DNA of 64,000 bases from Rhodobacteraceae bacterium EL53 (GCA_900313015.1 OMPR01000004.1:223239-287238), one strand, 5' to 3'. Counted from the first letter of the stretch, positions 16,146 through 24,905 are shown. Numbers and translations: made by a program. The notes: a model not told the origin generated them from the sequence alone.

Positions 16146-17942
16146 TTAGCTGTCTTCGAACGGATCCCATTCGTCTTCGACCTCTGGCAGGGCTTCGGTC
16201 TCGATCTTGGCGGCCAATTCCTGTGGGGTCTGGATTTTGGTGATCTTGGCTTTTGGGAATTGCGACAGGACCGCTTGCACCAGAGGGTGCGCCTCTGCTT
16301 CGGTACGCAGAGCCACTTCGGCAGCGTCGCGGATCTCAGCGATGGTTTTTGTGTCGCCGTCTGACACCACAGAGACGGCCCAGCGATTGCCAGTCCAGTT
16401 TTGCAATCGTGCGCCCAGCCTTTGGGCCAGATCGGTTGGGGCCAAGTCTGATGGGGTGAATTCAATTCGACCGGGTTGATAAGCCACAAGACGTACGCCG
16501 GTTTCGACCTCTACCAACAGTTTGACGTCCCGGTGGGTTCGGATCAGCTCGACCACGTGTTCAAAGGTTGGATATCGGGCCAAGGCCGCGCTGGCCTCTT
16601 GCGCCAAGGCTACATTTTGTCCGCCACCGCTGCCACGCGGGGCCGAGGCGTAAGCCGAGGCCCCGCCGCCGCCCGCCGCAGGCGTGCCCGCGTTCTGGGC
16701 GGGCATTCCCCCGCTCGCCGCAGGCGCACCTGGGCTGTGCACAGGCATCCCTCCACCGGGGTTTGGTGGTGGAGGGGGCATATCCTGCAGTTTACGGATC
16801 AATTCTTCGGGGCTGGGCAGATCAGACACATGGGTCAGGCGGATCACGGCCATTTCGGCGGCCATCATCGCGTTGGGGGATGCTGCAACCTCTTCCAGCG
16901 CTTTGAGCAGCATTTGCCACATGCGGGTGAGCACGCGCATCGGCAGAGCCGCGGCCATTTGTGATCCGCGCGCCCGTTCATCGGGTGAAATGGTTGGATC
17001 TTCGGCGGCATCCGGGGTGATTTTCACGACCGAGACCCAATGGGTGATTTCGGCCAAATCCCTGAGCACGGCCAGCGGGTCGGCCCCTTCGGCATATTGT
17101 GCGCTGAGTTCGGTCAGGGCCGCAGCGGCGTCGCCGCGTAGGATCATGTCCATCAGATCCAGCACGCGACCGCGATCGGCAAGGCCCAGCATGGCGCGGA
17201 CCTGATCGGCGGTGGTTTCGCCAGCACCGTGGGAAATTGCCTGATCCAGCAGCGAGGTCGCATCCCGTGCCGACCCTTCGGCCGCGCGAGTGATCAGTGC
17301 CAATGCATCGTCGGTGATTTCGGCGCTTTCAGCGGCGGCGATCTTGCGCATCAGCGCGATCATGTCTTCGGGTTCGATCCGGCGCAGGTCAAAGCGTTGG
17401 CATCGGGACAGCACGGTCACCGGCACTTTGCGGATCTCGGTCGTCGCAAAGATGAATTTCACATGAGCGGGCGGCTCTTCCAGCGTTTTCAGCAGCGCGT
17501 TGAACGCTGACGTCGACAGCATGTGCACTTCGTCGATGATGTAGATCTTGTAGCGGGCCGAGGCGGCGCGATAGCGGACGGAATCAATGATTTCGCGAAT
17601 GTCGCCCACACCTGTGCGCGAGGCGGCGTCCATTTCCATCACATCCACATGGCGGCCTTCCATGATGGCCACGCAATGTTCGCACTGGCCACAGGGTTCT
17701 GTGGTGGGTTGGCCTTCGCCATCGGGGCCGATGCAATTCATGCCTTTGGCAATGATCCGTGCCGTCGTGGTTTTACCGGTTCCGCGAATGCCGGTCATCA
17801 CAAAGGCCTGCGCGATACGGTCGGCTTCGAACGCGTTTTTGAGGGTGCGCACCATGGCGCCCTGACCAACCAGATCGGCAAAGGTTTCGGGGCGGTATTT
17901 GCGGGCTAGGACCTGATAGGGGACGGGTGCGGTGTCAGTCAT
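16146..17942 (-). CDS. dnaX: DNA polymerase III subunits gamma/tau DnaX
   Basis: A 598-residue clamp-loader subunit. It has a Walker A motif GIRGTGKTTT (residues 51-60), a zinc site C70, C84, C87, C90, a DEVH Walker B (IIDEVHMLS), and the sensor regions of the AAA+ family. A proline/glycine/alanine-rich linker with loosely repeated MPxxxxGxPAxGG units lies at about residues 390-440, before the tau-type C-terminal domain that binds polymerase. I saw no A-rich slippery stretch like the one giving gamma in E. coli. The gene is divergent from the phosphatase-like gene at 18131. Confidence 0.95.
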   Translation of the reverse strand: MTDTAPVPYQVLARKYRPETFADLVGQGAMVRTLKNAFEADRIAQAFVMTGIRGTGKTTTARIIAKGMNCIGPDGEGQPTTEPCGQCEHCVAIMEGRHVDVMEMDAASRTGVGDIREIIDSVRYRAASARYKIYIIDEVHMLSTSAFNALLKTLEEPPAHVKFIFATTEIRKVPVTVLSRCQRFDLRRIEPEDMIALMRKIAAAESAEITDDALALITRAAEGSARDATSLLDQAISHGAGETTADQVRAMLGLADRGRVLDLMDMILRGDAAAALTELSAQYAEGADPLAVLRDLAEITHWVSVVKITPDAAEDPTISPDERARGSQMAAALPMRVLTRMWQMLLKALEEVAASPNAMMAAEMAVIRLTHVSDLPSPEELIRKLQDMPPPPPNPGGGMPVHSPGAPAASGGMPAQNAGTPAAGGGGASAYASAPRGSGGGQNVALAQEASAALARYPTFEHVVELIRTHRDVKLLVEVETGVRLVAYQPGRIEFTPSDLAPTDLAQRLGARLQNWTGNRWAVSVVSDGDTKTIAEIRDAAEVALRTEAEAHPLVQAVLSQFPKAKITKIQTPQELAAKIETEALPEVEDEWDPFEDS

Positions 17943-18130
17943 CTTTGCCCTGCTGGATTCGTGTTCGAGTGACAGCGTAAAGCGCGCGGCCTGCGGCGTC
18001 CACCAAATGTGGTGGCTTGGACACAGTTGGGCGCTGTTTCTTGCAGTCGTTGCGGTTATCTGTCCGCGCAGACGGCGTTTTGGTCGATTTATCTTTGTCT
18101 ACAGGCACCTCTGCGGCAAGGTAGGTGCGG

Positions 18131-18703
18131 ATGACGGACCATCAGGCCGAGACGACCGGGGATGTAATGCAAGGCAACGGAACGGAACAGACCGACGCAC
18201 AAAGCGGGTTGGTGATCTATGCCTTGCAGGTTGGCGGCGGCACGCTGGCGATCAGCCCTTTGCCCGGCCTCAGTGGTCAATATGCAGCGGATGTTGAATT
18301 GATCGGGTCGTGGCGTCCGGGCTTGGTTATCTCCATGACCACCGAAATTGAGATGTTTCAATTTGGGGCGCGGACATTTGGGGCAGACATTCAAGGGCGT
18401 GCAAGTCGGTGGGCGCATTTACCTGTTGATGACTTCGGGACGCCCTCGTCTGAAGTTGATGAGCAATGGAACGAGGTCAGTCGCTCGGCCCGGCAAGCGT
18501 TGGCAGGCGGTGGGCGGGTATTGATCCATTGCCGTGGCGGATGTGGCCGATCGGGCATGGTGGCCTTGCGGTTGATGGTAGAATGCGGCGAAAAGGGCCC
18601 GGATGCGTTGGCAAGATTGCGTGGGGTACGACCTTGTGCGGTCGAGACTGACGCGCAGATGGCTTGGGCCTTGGCGGGGCGAAAACAGCGCACCGCCAAG
18701 TGA
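18131..18703 (+). CDS. protein-tyrosine-phosphatase-like protein
   Basis: A 190-residue protein with the cysteine phosphatase signature HCRGGCGRSG (nucleophile C134, arginine R140 counting from the ATG at 18131) and a candidate general-acid aspartate in VDDFGTP about 33 residues earlier. This fits the small dual-specificity/PTP-like group. A GTG two codons upstream is also possible; AAGGTAGG precedes both. The substrate may be a phosphoprotein, phosphoinositide or nucleotide; nothing in the neighbourhood decides. It converges on the riboswitch-controlled gene at 18726. Confidence 0.8.
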   Translation: MTDHQAETTGDVMQGNGTEQTDAQSGLVIYALQVGGGTLAISPLPGLSGQYAADVELIGSWRPGLVISMTTEIEMFQFGARTFGADIQGRASRWAHLPVDDFGTPSSEVDEQWNEVSRSARQALAGGGRVLIHCRGGCGRSGMVALRLMVECGEKGPDALARLRGVRPCAVETDAQMAWALAGRKQRTAK

Positions 18704-18725
18704 GGTTTTTGAAGTTTGGGTTAAT

Positions 18726-19145
18726 TCAGCCCGAATGCAGCAGGTTTTCAGGTGTAGGTTTCAACAGGTCGCTTGGGTACATCTGTGGCCTGATTTCCAC
18801 CATGGCACAGGGGGCTTTTTGCGGTGAGGCGGCAAAGCCCGATTTGTGACCCGCGTCAAACATTGCATCGGCCATCTGATCCAACGCAATAGTGTTTGCG
18901 CCCTCGGCTATGCCGGCAAATATACGGATGCGATCGTGACTGGCATGAAAGTAGGCCGGGCAGTGTTGCGGGCAATGTTTCAGAACGCTGTTGCCCGCTA
19001 TTTCGAAGTCTTCGGCGGTCATGGGCCGTGCAGCTTCCATGGCTTGGGCCAGTTTCTCGGCCATGCGGGACAGGGCCGGGCAGGTTTTGCCAGTGTGTTT
19101 GCAGGTCGTCGCCATCAGGGATTGAGTGTGGGATATCTTGGTCAT
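18726..19145 (-). CDS. four-cysteine protein, possible thioredoxin-like [2Fe-2S] ferredoxin (DUF1636-like), under a cobalamin riboswitch
   Basis: A 139-residue protein with cysteines C15 and C22 near the N-terminus and C58 and C62 in a HCPQHCP stretch followed by a beta-type segment (RIRIFAGI). The C-x6-C ... C-x3-C layout resembles thioredoxin-fold [2Fe-2S] ferredoxins and DUF1636 proteins, which are often found in cobalamin gene clusters. I infer this from pattern only. GGAGGG lies eight bases before the ATG. A complete cobalamin riboswitch occupies its leader, so expression should fall when B12 is sufficient. It may have a role in B12 synthesis, cobalt handling or a B12-independent substitute reaction. 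No partner genes are adjacent. Confidence 0.75.
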   Translation of the reverse strand: MTKISHTQSLMATTCKHTGKTCPALSRMAEKLAQAMEAARPMTAEDFEIAGNSVLKHCPQHCPAYFHASHDRIRIFAGIAEGANTIALDQMADAMFDAGHKSGFAASPQKAPCAMVEIRPQMYPSDLLKPTPENLLHSG

Positions 19146-19150
19146 GGTCG

Positions 19151-19178
19151 CGCCCTCCGCGCTGGACGGGGGAGGGGA
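19151..19178 (-). promoter_or_regulatory. ribosome-site-sequestering hairpin (riboswitch expression platform)
   Basis: On the minus strand a C-rich CCCTCC run can pair with the GGAGGG ribosome site of the four-cysteine gene across a roughly 12-base loop. This is the arrangement expected of a translational cobalamin riboswitch platform. Pairing was judged by eye. Confidence 0.5.
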
Positions 19179-19242
19179 CGGGACAGGTTGCGATGTGCGA
19201 CCAGACCGCGCCCGGACACCCCGCCCGAGTTCGAGTTACAGT

Positions 19243-19428
19243 TTCGATGGCAGGTCTCCTGACTTGCGGGTCAACGCTTGGCCGACCTTCCCGACCTTTC
19301 GGTCAGTGGCTTTCGGCGTCGCTCTCCGCTCACAGTTGCGGGGGCAGTCGCGGCATTGGTCCCGAGTGGACCGCACCGTGTTCCCTTTTCATCCCGGCCA
19401 CGTCTGAGGTGACTCGGGAACCATCGCG
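19243..19428 (-). ncRNA. cobalamin (AdoCbl-type) riboswitch aptamer
   Basis: On the minus strand all hallmarks are present in order: a P1 strand CGATGG (19421-19426), the GATGAAAAGGGAA core, GACTGCCCCCGCAACTGTGA, and the B12 box AGTCAGGAGACCTGCC (19249-19264), closed by the second P1 strand CCATCG (19245-19250). These match the cobalamin riboswitch consensus. The downstream gene is the four-cysteine protein, about 100 bases away. Confidence 0.93.
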
Positions 19429-19546
19429 TAACGGCTATCGGTTTGGAGGGGCGTTGGTCAATGAGATTCGGGGCGGAGGTGCAGCCATTCTACCGCGAGC
19501 TATGTTTTTCGTTGTAAAAACATGAATTTGGAGCGGGGGAGGTATG

Positions 19547-19645
19547 GTGAGAGGCTGGACATCGACCCAAGCGGGGCTCGTTGTGGCTGCTTCCTTCCGG
19601 ATCTGACCAGGTTGGCGAGGCGCTCGCCCGCGCCAACCTCTCAAG
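19547..19645 (-). ncRNA. ffs: signal recognition particle 4.5S RNA
   Basis: The minus strand contains the SRP RNA core GTCAGATCCGGAAGGAAGCA, with the GGAA tetraloop and the asymmetric loop that binds Ffh. The ends pair as GAGAGGTTGG with CCAGCCTCTC (19633-19642 and 19549-19558), giving a single long hairpin of about 97 nt, the usual small bacterial form. Exact ends are estimated. With the riboswitch it accounts for most of the 565-base gap between 19145 and 19711. Confidence 0.93.
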
Positions 19646-19710
19646 GGGTGATATAGTCGTCAGTTTTGGGGTTGGCAACCCTTGGTCCGCATCCTTGGTC
19701 TTCTGCGATG

Positions 19711-21642
19711 TCACAACATGAGAGAGTAGCGGACAAACCCTTCGTCGTCTTGCTCAAGGGCGATGGGTGCCATGTATTGCACCTCATCCAGGAACAGTGC
19801 GGCTGAGGGGCTGGTGTGGACCGTCGTGCGGGTCTGATTCTGTGGGGTAAAGTGCCATGGAAACGGCAGGTCTGCGATTGGGTCGCGTGGCAGGCGCCCC
19901 ATCAAGTAATCGCGGACAATATGTTGAATCAGACGCGAGGGCACTGGAACGGGCCGCGCGGTTGTGAGGGCTTTGAAGTGGCCACCGCCATTGGCGCGGT
20001 AATTGTTCAACGCGACGACAAACTCTTGGCTGTCGTTGACGGGTTGGCCTTTGTAACTGAGGTTGCGGATCCGATGATAGGATGGATCAACCAAGTCCCC
20101 CTTCAGATCAAAGCGGGCGGGATGGGACGGATCGATTTGGTATTCGATGCCAAATATCACATCAAAATTGTGTCCGGGAACGTCGGGATTGATGAGAGGC
20201 GCTCCTTCGGTCTTTGGTTGGATCTGGTGAAAGAGGCCCGCCGCCATCTCGAGCCAGTCGCGCAGTTGTGCGCCTGTCACGATGAGCCCATGCAGTTCAT
20301 TGGGAAAAACATGCAGATCCGCAACATGGCGCAGCAGGATGGGGCCTGCGGGAACGTTGGTGTAATGCTCGGGACCTGCGCGGCCGCCGAATTTCGACGG
20401 TGCAGAAGCGGATAGTAGTGGCAGGTCGGCGTAGGACGTGCCGCTGATGTAGGCCCGCAGCGCGGCGGCTTGGGCGACGGCAACCTGGGTGAGGCCCCGG
20501 TCCGGCGCAAAGTAGGTAAAGTAGCTGTGGAAAGGGTGTGTGCTGGCACCAACCGGGCGCTGCATGTTTTTCCGTGTGGTTGTATGAAATGGGGTGATCA
20601 GCTGCGTTAGTTCGGCGTCTTCTGGCACAAGAGGGAAAGGTTGACCGGTGTCCGTGCGTTCGAATATCGGGCGCAGCTCGGTTGTTGCGCTGTCAATCTC
20701 CCAGCCGCCCTGCCCATCGGCAATCAAAGCCAGATCAATTAGCCCCAGGTGCGATCCGGCAGACCCGGGCATGACTGTGGGTTTGCCGTGAACCATGCCT
20801 GTGCTGGCATCGACGTGTTTCAGACCTGCGTGGGCCGGGCTGGGCAGCAGCAAGTGGGTGTGTCCGGCGATAATCGCATCAAGCCCCTTGAGGGCGGCCA
20901 GAGGGATGGCGGCGTTTTCAAGATTTGGCGTGGCAGTTGTCTCTTGCAGCCCGGTATGGGCCAAGGCAATGACCAGATGACACCCCTGCGCCTTGAGCGT
21001 CGAGATTGCCTGTTGAGCGGCGCTGAGGATATCGTCAATTTCAACTTTGCCGCGCAGAAGGTGTGCATCCCAATCCATCGCCTGAGGCGGCAAGACGGAA
21101 AAGACACCGATGCTGAGGGGCCAGTCCTGCCCATCTGCCGTAACGTTGCGTTTGAGGATGGTGTAGGGCACCCAGCTTTTCTGATTGTCCAAGCGATGCA
21201 CATTGGAGTTGACGGCCGGACATTTCAAATGCGCCAGGGCGGTGTCTAATGCTGGCAATCCAAAGTTGAAATCGTGGTTCCCCAAACCAACCGCATCATA
21301 TTTTAGCAAATCCAAGGCTTGGACCATCACATGGGGTTGGCCATCGTCAGGTTGGGCAAATTCGCCAAGCGGGGTGCCTTGCAATGTATCGCCATTGTCC
21401 AGCAGCAGAGTGGTGATGTTTGCGTGGTCTGCTTCGGCGCGGGCCTGCCGGATAAGGCTGGCTGTGCGGGTTAGACCCACAGTCGGATCTGCCCGATCGG
21501 TGTAGTAATCAAAGCTGGCCATGTTCATGTGCAGATCGGTGGTGGCCAACACACGAAGCCGGGCGATCGCATTTTTCGGACAGGGTTGAGCCAGATCTTG
21601 ATCGTCCAGCGATACCTTGGCGTCCGATAGTGAAGTCAACAT
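19711..21642 (-). CDS. CpdB-like 2',3'-cyclic-nucleotide phosphodiesterase/5'-nucleotidase
   Basis: A 643-residue protein with an N-terminal calcineurin-like metallophosphoesterase domain (TTDLHMN, DNGDTLQG, GLGNHDFN, IAGHTHLL) followed from about residue 370 by a 5'-nucleotidase C-terminal domain with the adenine-binding type stretch ALNNYRANGGGHF. Metal ligands are all visible. CpdB-type enzymes are normally periplasmic, yet this N-terminus (MLTSLSDAKVSLDDQD) has no signal peptide, so the enzyme may be cytoplasmic or leave the cell another way. No better upstream start was seen. It is divergent from nudC. Confidence 0.87.
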   Translation of the reverse strand: MLTSLSDAKVSLDDQDLAQPCPKNAIARLRVLATTDLHMNMASFDYYTDRADPTVGLTRTASLIRQARAEADHANITTLLLDNGDTLQGTPLGEFAQPDDGQPHVMVQALDLLKYDAVGLGNHDFNFGLPALDTALAHLKCPAVNSNVHRLDNQKSWVPYTILKRNVTADGQDWPLSIGVFSVLPPQAMDWDAHLLRGKVEIDDILSAAQQAISTLKAQGCHLVIALAHTGLQETTATPNLENAAIPLAALKGLDAIIAGHTHLLLPSPAHAGLKHVDASTGMVHGKPTVMPGSAGSHLGLIDLALIADGQGGWEIDSATTELRPIFERTDTGQPFPLVPEDAELTQLITPFHTTTRKNMQRPVGASTHPFHSYFTYFAPDRGLTQVAVAQAAALRAYISGTSYADLPLLSASAPSKFGGRAGPEHYTNVPAGPILLRHVADLHVFPNELHGLIVTGAQLRDWLEMAAGLFHQIQPKTEGAPLINPDVPGHNFDVIFGIEYQIDPSHPARFDLKGDLVDPSYHRIRNLSYKGQPVNDSQEFVVALNNYRANGGGHFKALTTARPVPVPSRLIQHIVRDYLMGRLPRDPIADLPFPWHFTPQNQTRTTVHTSPSAALFLDEVQYMAPIALEQDDEGFVRYSLML

Positions 21643-21833
21643 AATCCGATCTCAAATGCCCGCTATGGTTGTGGGTGCATGTGAGATTAAAAAGACCAGC
21701 GGATGCAAGGGGCACGATTGATACAATTTGTGTCAGTTCCAGAGTTTCGGCCAAAATGTCACAATGTTTTTTACCATTGTATCACTGCTCACGCCGTGTC
21801 AGCCCTGTAACAAACGCCAGATGGAGAGCAGAA

Positions 21834-22817
21834 ATGAAGCGTGCAGAACAGGTGACATTTGGTGGATCGGCCCTGAACCGAGCTGCCGAGATTCGCGGTG
21901 ATGAAGCTGCTTTGGCTGCAGCGATGGCGCATCCTGATGCTGCTTGTCTGTTACTGTGGCGTGGCAAAGTTTTGATGCATGGCGAGCACTTTGAACGTCT
22001 GTCGTGGATCATGATGGCACATCCTTTGATCAAGGCTGGGCCAGGTGGCGATGTCGCGTTTCCGATTTTCTTAGGCTTTGAAGATGACGGCGCCCCCTGT
22101 TTTGCCTTGGATATTTCCAAGTGGGAGCCTGCGGGGCAGGATCTGAGCAGTGTTGGGGCCTTTGTCGATCGCAGCGAACAACAGCACCCAGATATCGCGC
22201 CGGGCCATGTTTTTGTGGAATTGCGCCGCATTATGACACGCCTTAGCCCGCGGGATGCAGAGCTGTTGGCCACGGCCAAAGCGGTGATGTCCTGGCACAA
22301 GACGCATAAGTTCTGTGCCTGTTGCGGTGCAAAAAGTGAAATGGTGCAAGCAGGGTGGCAGCGCAGTTGCCCCGAATGTGGCGGGCAGCATTTCCCGCGT
22401 ACCGATCCGGTGGTGATCATGTTGATCACGCATGGGAACAGTGTGCTGATGGGGCGGTCGCCGGGATGGCCCGAGGGGATGTATTCGTTGCTGGCCGGAT
22501 TTGTGGAGCCGGGCGAAACGCTTGAGGCGGCGGTGCGTCGTGAGGTGATGGAAGAAGCAGGTGTGCCGGTTGGACAAGTCAGTTACTTGGCCAGTCAACC
22601 TTGGCCGTTTCCGGCCTCTTTGATGTTTGGGTGTGCTGGCGAAGCCTTGAGCCGCGACATCACTATTGATCCCGTCGAGATCGAACACGCAATGTGGATG
22701 ACCAAAGAAGAAATGTTGCAAGCCTTTGCTGGGGAACACCCCACTGTTCTGCCCGCCAGAAAAGGTGCAATTGCGCATTTCTTGTTAGAGAACTGGCTTG
22801 CGGATACGCTCGATTAA
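21834..22817 (+). CDS. nudC: NADH pyrophosphatase NudC
   Basis: A 327-residue Nudix hydrolase. It has a zinc-ribbon (CACCGAKSE and CPECG), a Nudix box from GFVEPGETLEAA to REVMEEAG, and the NudC-specific SQPWPFPASLM motif just after it. The family hydrolyses NADH and removes NAD caps from RNA. The ATG at 21834, preceded by GGAGA, gives the normal length; longer upstream frames are rejected. The SRPBCC-domain gene follows 38 bases after its stop. Confidence 0.93.
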   Translation: MKRAEQVTFGGSALNRAAEIRGDEAALAAAMAHPDAACLLLWRGKVLMHGEHFERLSWIMMAHPLIKAGPGGDVAFPIFLGFEDDGAPCFALDISKWEPAGQDLSSVGAFVDRSEQQHPDIAPGHVFVELRRIMTRLSPRDAELLATAKAVMSWHKTHKFCACCGAKSEMVQAGWQRSCPECGGQHFPRTDPVVIMLITHGNSVLMGRSPGWPEGMYSLLAGFVEPGETLEAAVRREVMEEAGVPVGQVSYLASQPWPFPASLMFGCAGEALSRDITIDPVEIEHAMWMTKEEMLQAFAGEHPTVLPARKGAIAHFLLENWLADTLD

Positions 22818-22855
22818 GGGGATGCTTGCGCGACCTAAAACACAGCGAGTTTTTG

Positions 22856-23323
22856 ATGCAGTTTTCCAGCAAAGAAGATATTGAGGCGCCGATCGCAGAG
22901 GTGTTTGAGCTGTTGTCCGAGTTTGAAAGTTTCGAACGATCAGCTCTTCGGCGTGGGGTTGAGGTTCAGCGCGTTGACGCATCAATGCCCAAGGGCGCTG
23001 GGCTGGCCTGGGACACGGTCTTTATGGTGCGCGGCAAACCGCGAGAAATGCATCTGGAGCTTGTTGAATACACGCCCCCAACGATGATGCGGTTTGAATC
23101 CCACAGCAAGGGCGTTGAAGGGAAAGTTGTCATTGAATTGCTGGCGCTGTCATCACGTCGGACCCGGCTGAGCTTTGACGTCAGCCTGTCGGCAAATACG
23201 CTGGCGGCGCGGTTGCTGTTGCAATCGCTCAAACTGGCGCGGGCCAATCTGAGTCAGCGATTCCGCCTGAAGCTGGCTGAATTCGCCCGTGACATAGAAG
23301 AGCGTCATACCCGTCGGGCCTGA
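22856..23323 (+). CDS. SRPBCC-fold protein
   Basis: A 155-residue protein, mostly beta with a long C-terminal helix, starting MQFSSKEDIEAPIAEVFELL, the typical opening of polyketide-cyclase/START-like SRPBCC proteins that bind a hydrophobic ligand. A longer frame overlaps the end of nudC and is unlikely. The start at 22856 lacks a strong ribosome site. The ligand is unknown. It may be co-transcribed with nudC. Confidence 0.75.
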   Translation: MQFSSKEDIEAPIAEVFELLSEFESFERSALRRGVEVQRVDASMPKGAGLAWDTVFMVRGKPREMHLELVEYTPPTMMRFESHSKGVEGKVVIELLALSSRRTRLSFDVSLSANTLAARLLLQSLKLARANLSQRFRLKLAEFARDIEERHTRRA

Positions 23324-23339
23324 GGCGTTCTGTTTGCAT

Positions 23340-23365
23340 CTGACCCCGTCGATTGCCGGGGTCAG
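23340..23365. terminator. hairpin between convergent genes
   Basis: CTGACCCCG and CGGGGTCAG make a 9-bp perfect stem with an 8-base loop between the SRPBCC and pheA genes. It lacks a long T-run but is placed to end both transcripts. Confidence 0.55.
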
Positions 23366-23386
23366 TGTTGTGCTCGATGTTTAGGG

Positions 23387-24220
23387 TTAGCCCCGTTCAC
23401 GGGCGGCCGGGTACACGCCCAAGATTTCCACATTTGTTGTGAAATACCCCAGCTCGTCCATCGCCAGCTGAACGTTTGCGTCGTCTGGGTGCCCTTCGAT
23501 ATCTGCATAAAACCGCGTTGCGGTGAATGAGCCGTCAACCATATAGCTTTCCAGCTTGATCATGTTGACGCCATTGGTGGCAAATCCACCCATGGCTTTG
23601 TACAGCGCGGCAGGGATGTTGCGGACCTGAAACACGAAACTGGTGATCATGCCCTGCTTGCCACGACGTGATTCGTCGGCTGTTGGGGACATCACCAAGA
23701 ATCGGGTGGTGTTATTGCCTTGGTCCTCAATGTGGCGGGCCAGTACGTGAAGCCCATAGATTTCACCGGCCAATTCACTCGCAAGTGCGGCAGAGTGGAT
23801 GTCATTTGCTTCGGCAACTTCGCGGGCGGCGCGGGCGTTGTCCGGGCTGACCCGTCCCCGTATGTTATGTTGCTTCAGGAACCCGGCGCATTGCGGCAGC
23901 AACACAAGGTGAGAGTGGGCTTCGGTGACATCATTTAGCGTGGCACCGGGGACCGCCAACAGGTTGATATGCACACGTACAAAGGCCTCGTCAATGATGT
24001 GCAGGCCGCTGTGGGGCAACAGTCGGTGAATATCAGCAACCCGCCCGTAGGTGGAATTTTCCACCGGCAGCATGGCAAGATCAGCCGCCCCGGATTTGAC
24101 GGCCTCGATCACGTCCTCGAAGGTGCGGCAGGGCAGCGCCTCCATGGTGGGTCGCGCGTTGCGACAGGCCTCGTGACTATAGGCGCCGGGCTCTCCCTGA
24201 AAGGCGATGCGATTGCTCAT
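23387..24220 (-). CDS. pheA: prephenate dehydratase
   Basis: A 277-residue monofunctional prephenate dehydratase. It opens MSNRIAFQGEPGAYSHEA, has the catalytic NNTTRFLV segment near residue 175, and ends with an ACT domain (FATNGVNMIKLESY) that senses phenylalanine. It makes phenylpyruvate for phenylalanine synthesis. There is no chorismate mutase domain. The ATG at 24220 is chosen because it gives the family start; an extra six residues upstream are possible. Confidence 0.94.
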   Translation of the reverse strand: MSNRIAFQGEPGAYSHEACRNARPTMEALPCRTFEDVIEAVKSGAADLAMLPVENSTYGRVADIHRLLPHSGLHIIDEAFVRVHINLLAVPGATLNDVTEAHSHLVLLPQCAGFLKQHNIRGRVSPDNARAAREVAEANDIHSAALASELAGEIYGLHVLARHIEDQGNNTTRFLVMSPTADESRRGKQGMITSFVFQVRNIPAALYKAMGGFATNGVNMIKLESYMVDGSFTATRFYADIEGHPDDANVQLAMDELGYFTTNVEILGVYPAARERG

Positions 24221-24340
24221 TTGTCGGTATCCATGCAACAGGTTCGTAAATTGGGCGATTAGTCGCGGTGTCTATACCTTGCCTCTTGCAAGGGGAACCC
24301 TTAGACACCCGCCCAGACAGCTGAAATGGACTCGCGATCA

Positions 24341-24847
24341 ATGTTCGACACGATGACAGTTACCAAGGCCGCAGCCGGCCTGTTCGGTGCCTTCCTGGTA
24401 CTTCTTCTTGCCAAATGGGGCGCTGAGAGCCTGTATCACGTAGGGGGGCACGGTGAAGCCTCTTACGTGATCGAAACAGACACAGGCTCGGATCAAGTGA
24501 CCGAAGCCGAAGAAATCAACTATGATGAGTTGATGATGGCCGCAGACGTCGAAAAAGGCGCGAAGGTCTTCAAAAAATGTTCGGCCTGCCACAAGGTCGA
24601 AGATGGTGCAAACAGCACTGGCCCCTTCTTGTATGGCGTTGTTGGCCGTCCTGTCGCTTCGGTTGCCGGTTTCGGATACTCGGGCGCGATGGAAGCCAAG
24701 GGCGGCGATTGGACAGTTGAAGAGCTGGACCACTTTATCGCCAAGCCAAGCAAATCGGTATCTGGCACTTCGATGGGCTTTTCTGGCCTGAAGAAGCAGA
24801 ACGACCGGATCAACCTGATTGCTTATCTGGACAGCCTCGACAAGTAA
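24341..24847 (+). CDS. membrane-anchored cytochrome c (cytochrome cy/CycM type)
   Basis: A 168-residue class I cytochrome c. A single N-terminal membrane anchor (residues 8-26) is followed by an acidic linker and a heme domain with CSACH at residues 80-84 and the methionine ligand in a GTSMGF context near residue 144. It resembles the membrane-tethered cytochrome cy that carries electrons from the bc1 complex to the oxidases. Start at MFDTMT (24341) follows the family; an in-frame ATG at 24326 is also possible, and neither has a clear ribosome site. It is divergent from pheA. Confidence 0.88.
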   Translation: MFDTMTVTKAAAGLFGAFLVLLLAKWGAESLYHVGGHGEASYVIETDTGSDQVTEAEEINYDELMMAADVEKGAKVFKKCSACHKVEDGANSTGPFLYGVVGRPVASVAGFGYSGAMEAKGGDWTVEELDHFIAKPSKSVSGTSMGFSGLKKQNDRINLIAYLDSLDK

Positions 24848-24872
24848 GTCGGGCCTGATCTCTGCAAATTCA

Positions 24873-24905
24873 AAAACCGCTGCCTTTTGGGTGGCGGTTT
24901 TTTTG
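24873..24905 (+). terminator. rho-independent terminator after cytochrome c gene
   Basis: AAAACCGC and GCGGTTTT form an 8-bp stem, followed by a T-run to 24904. Confidence 0.85.

Noticed and set aside
16146..17942. Programmed frameshift in dnaX
   Set aside because: No A-rich slippery heptamer with a following stem was found in the region where gamma would be made.
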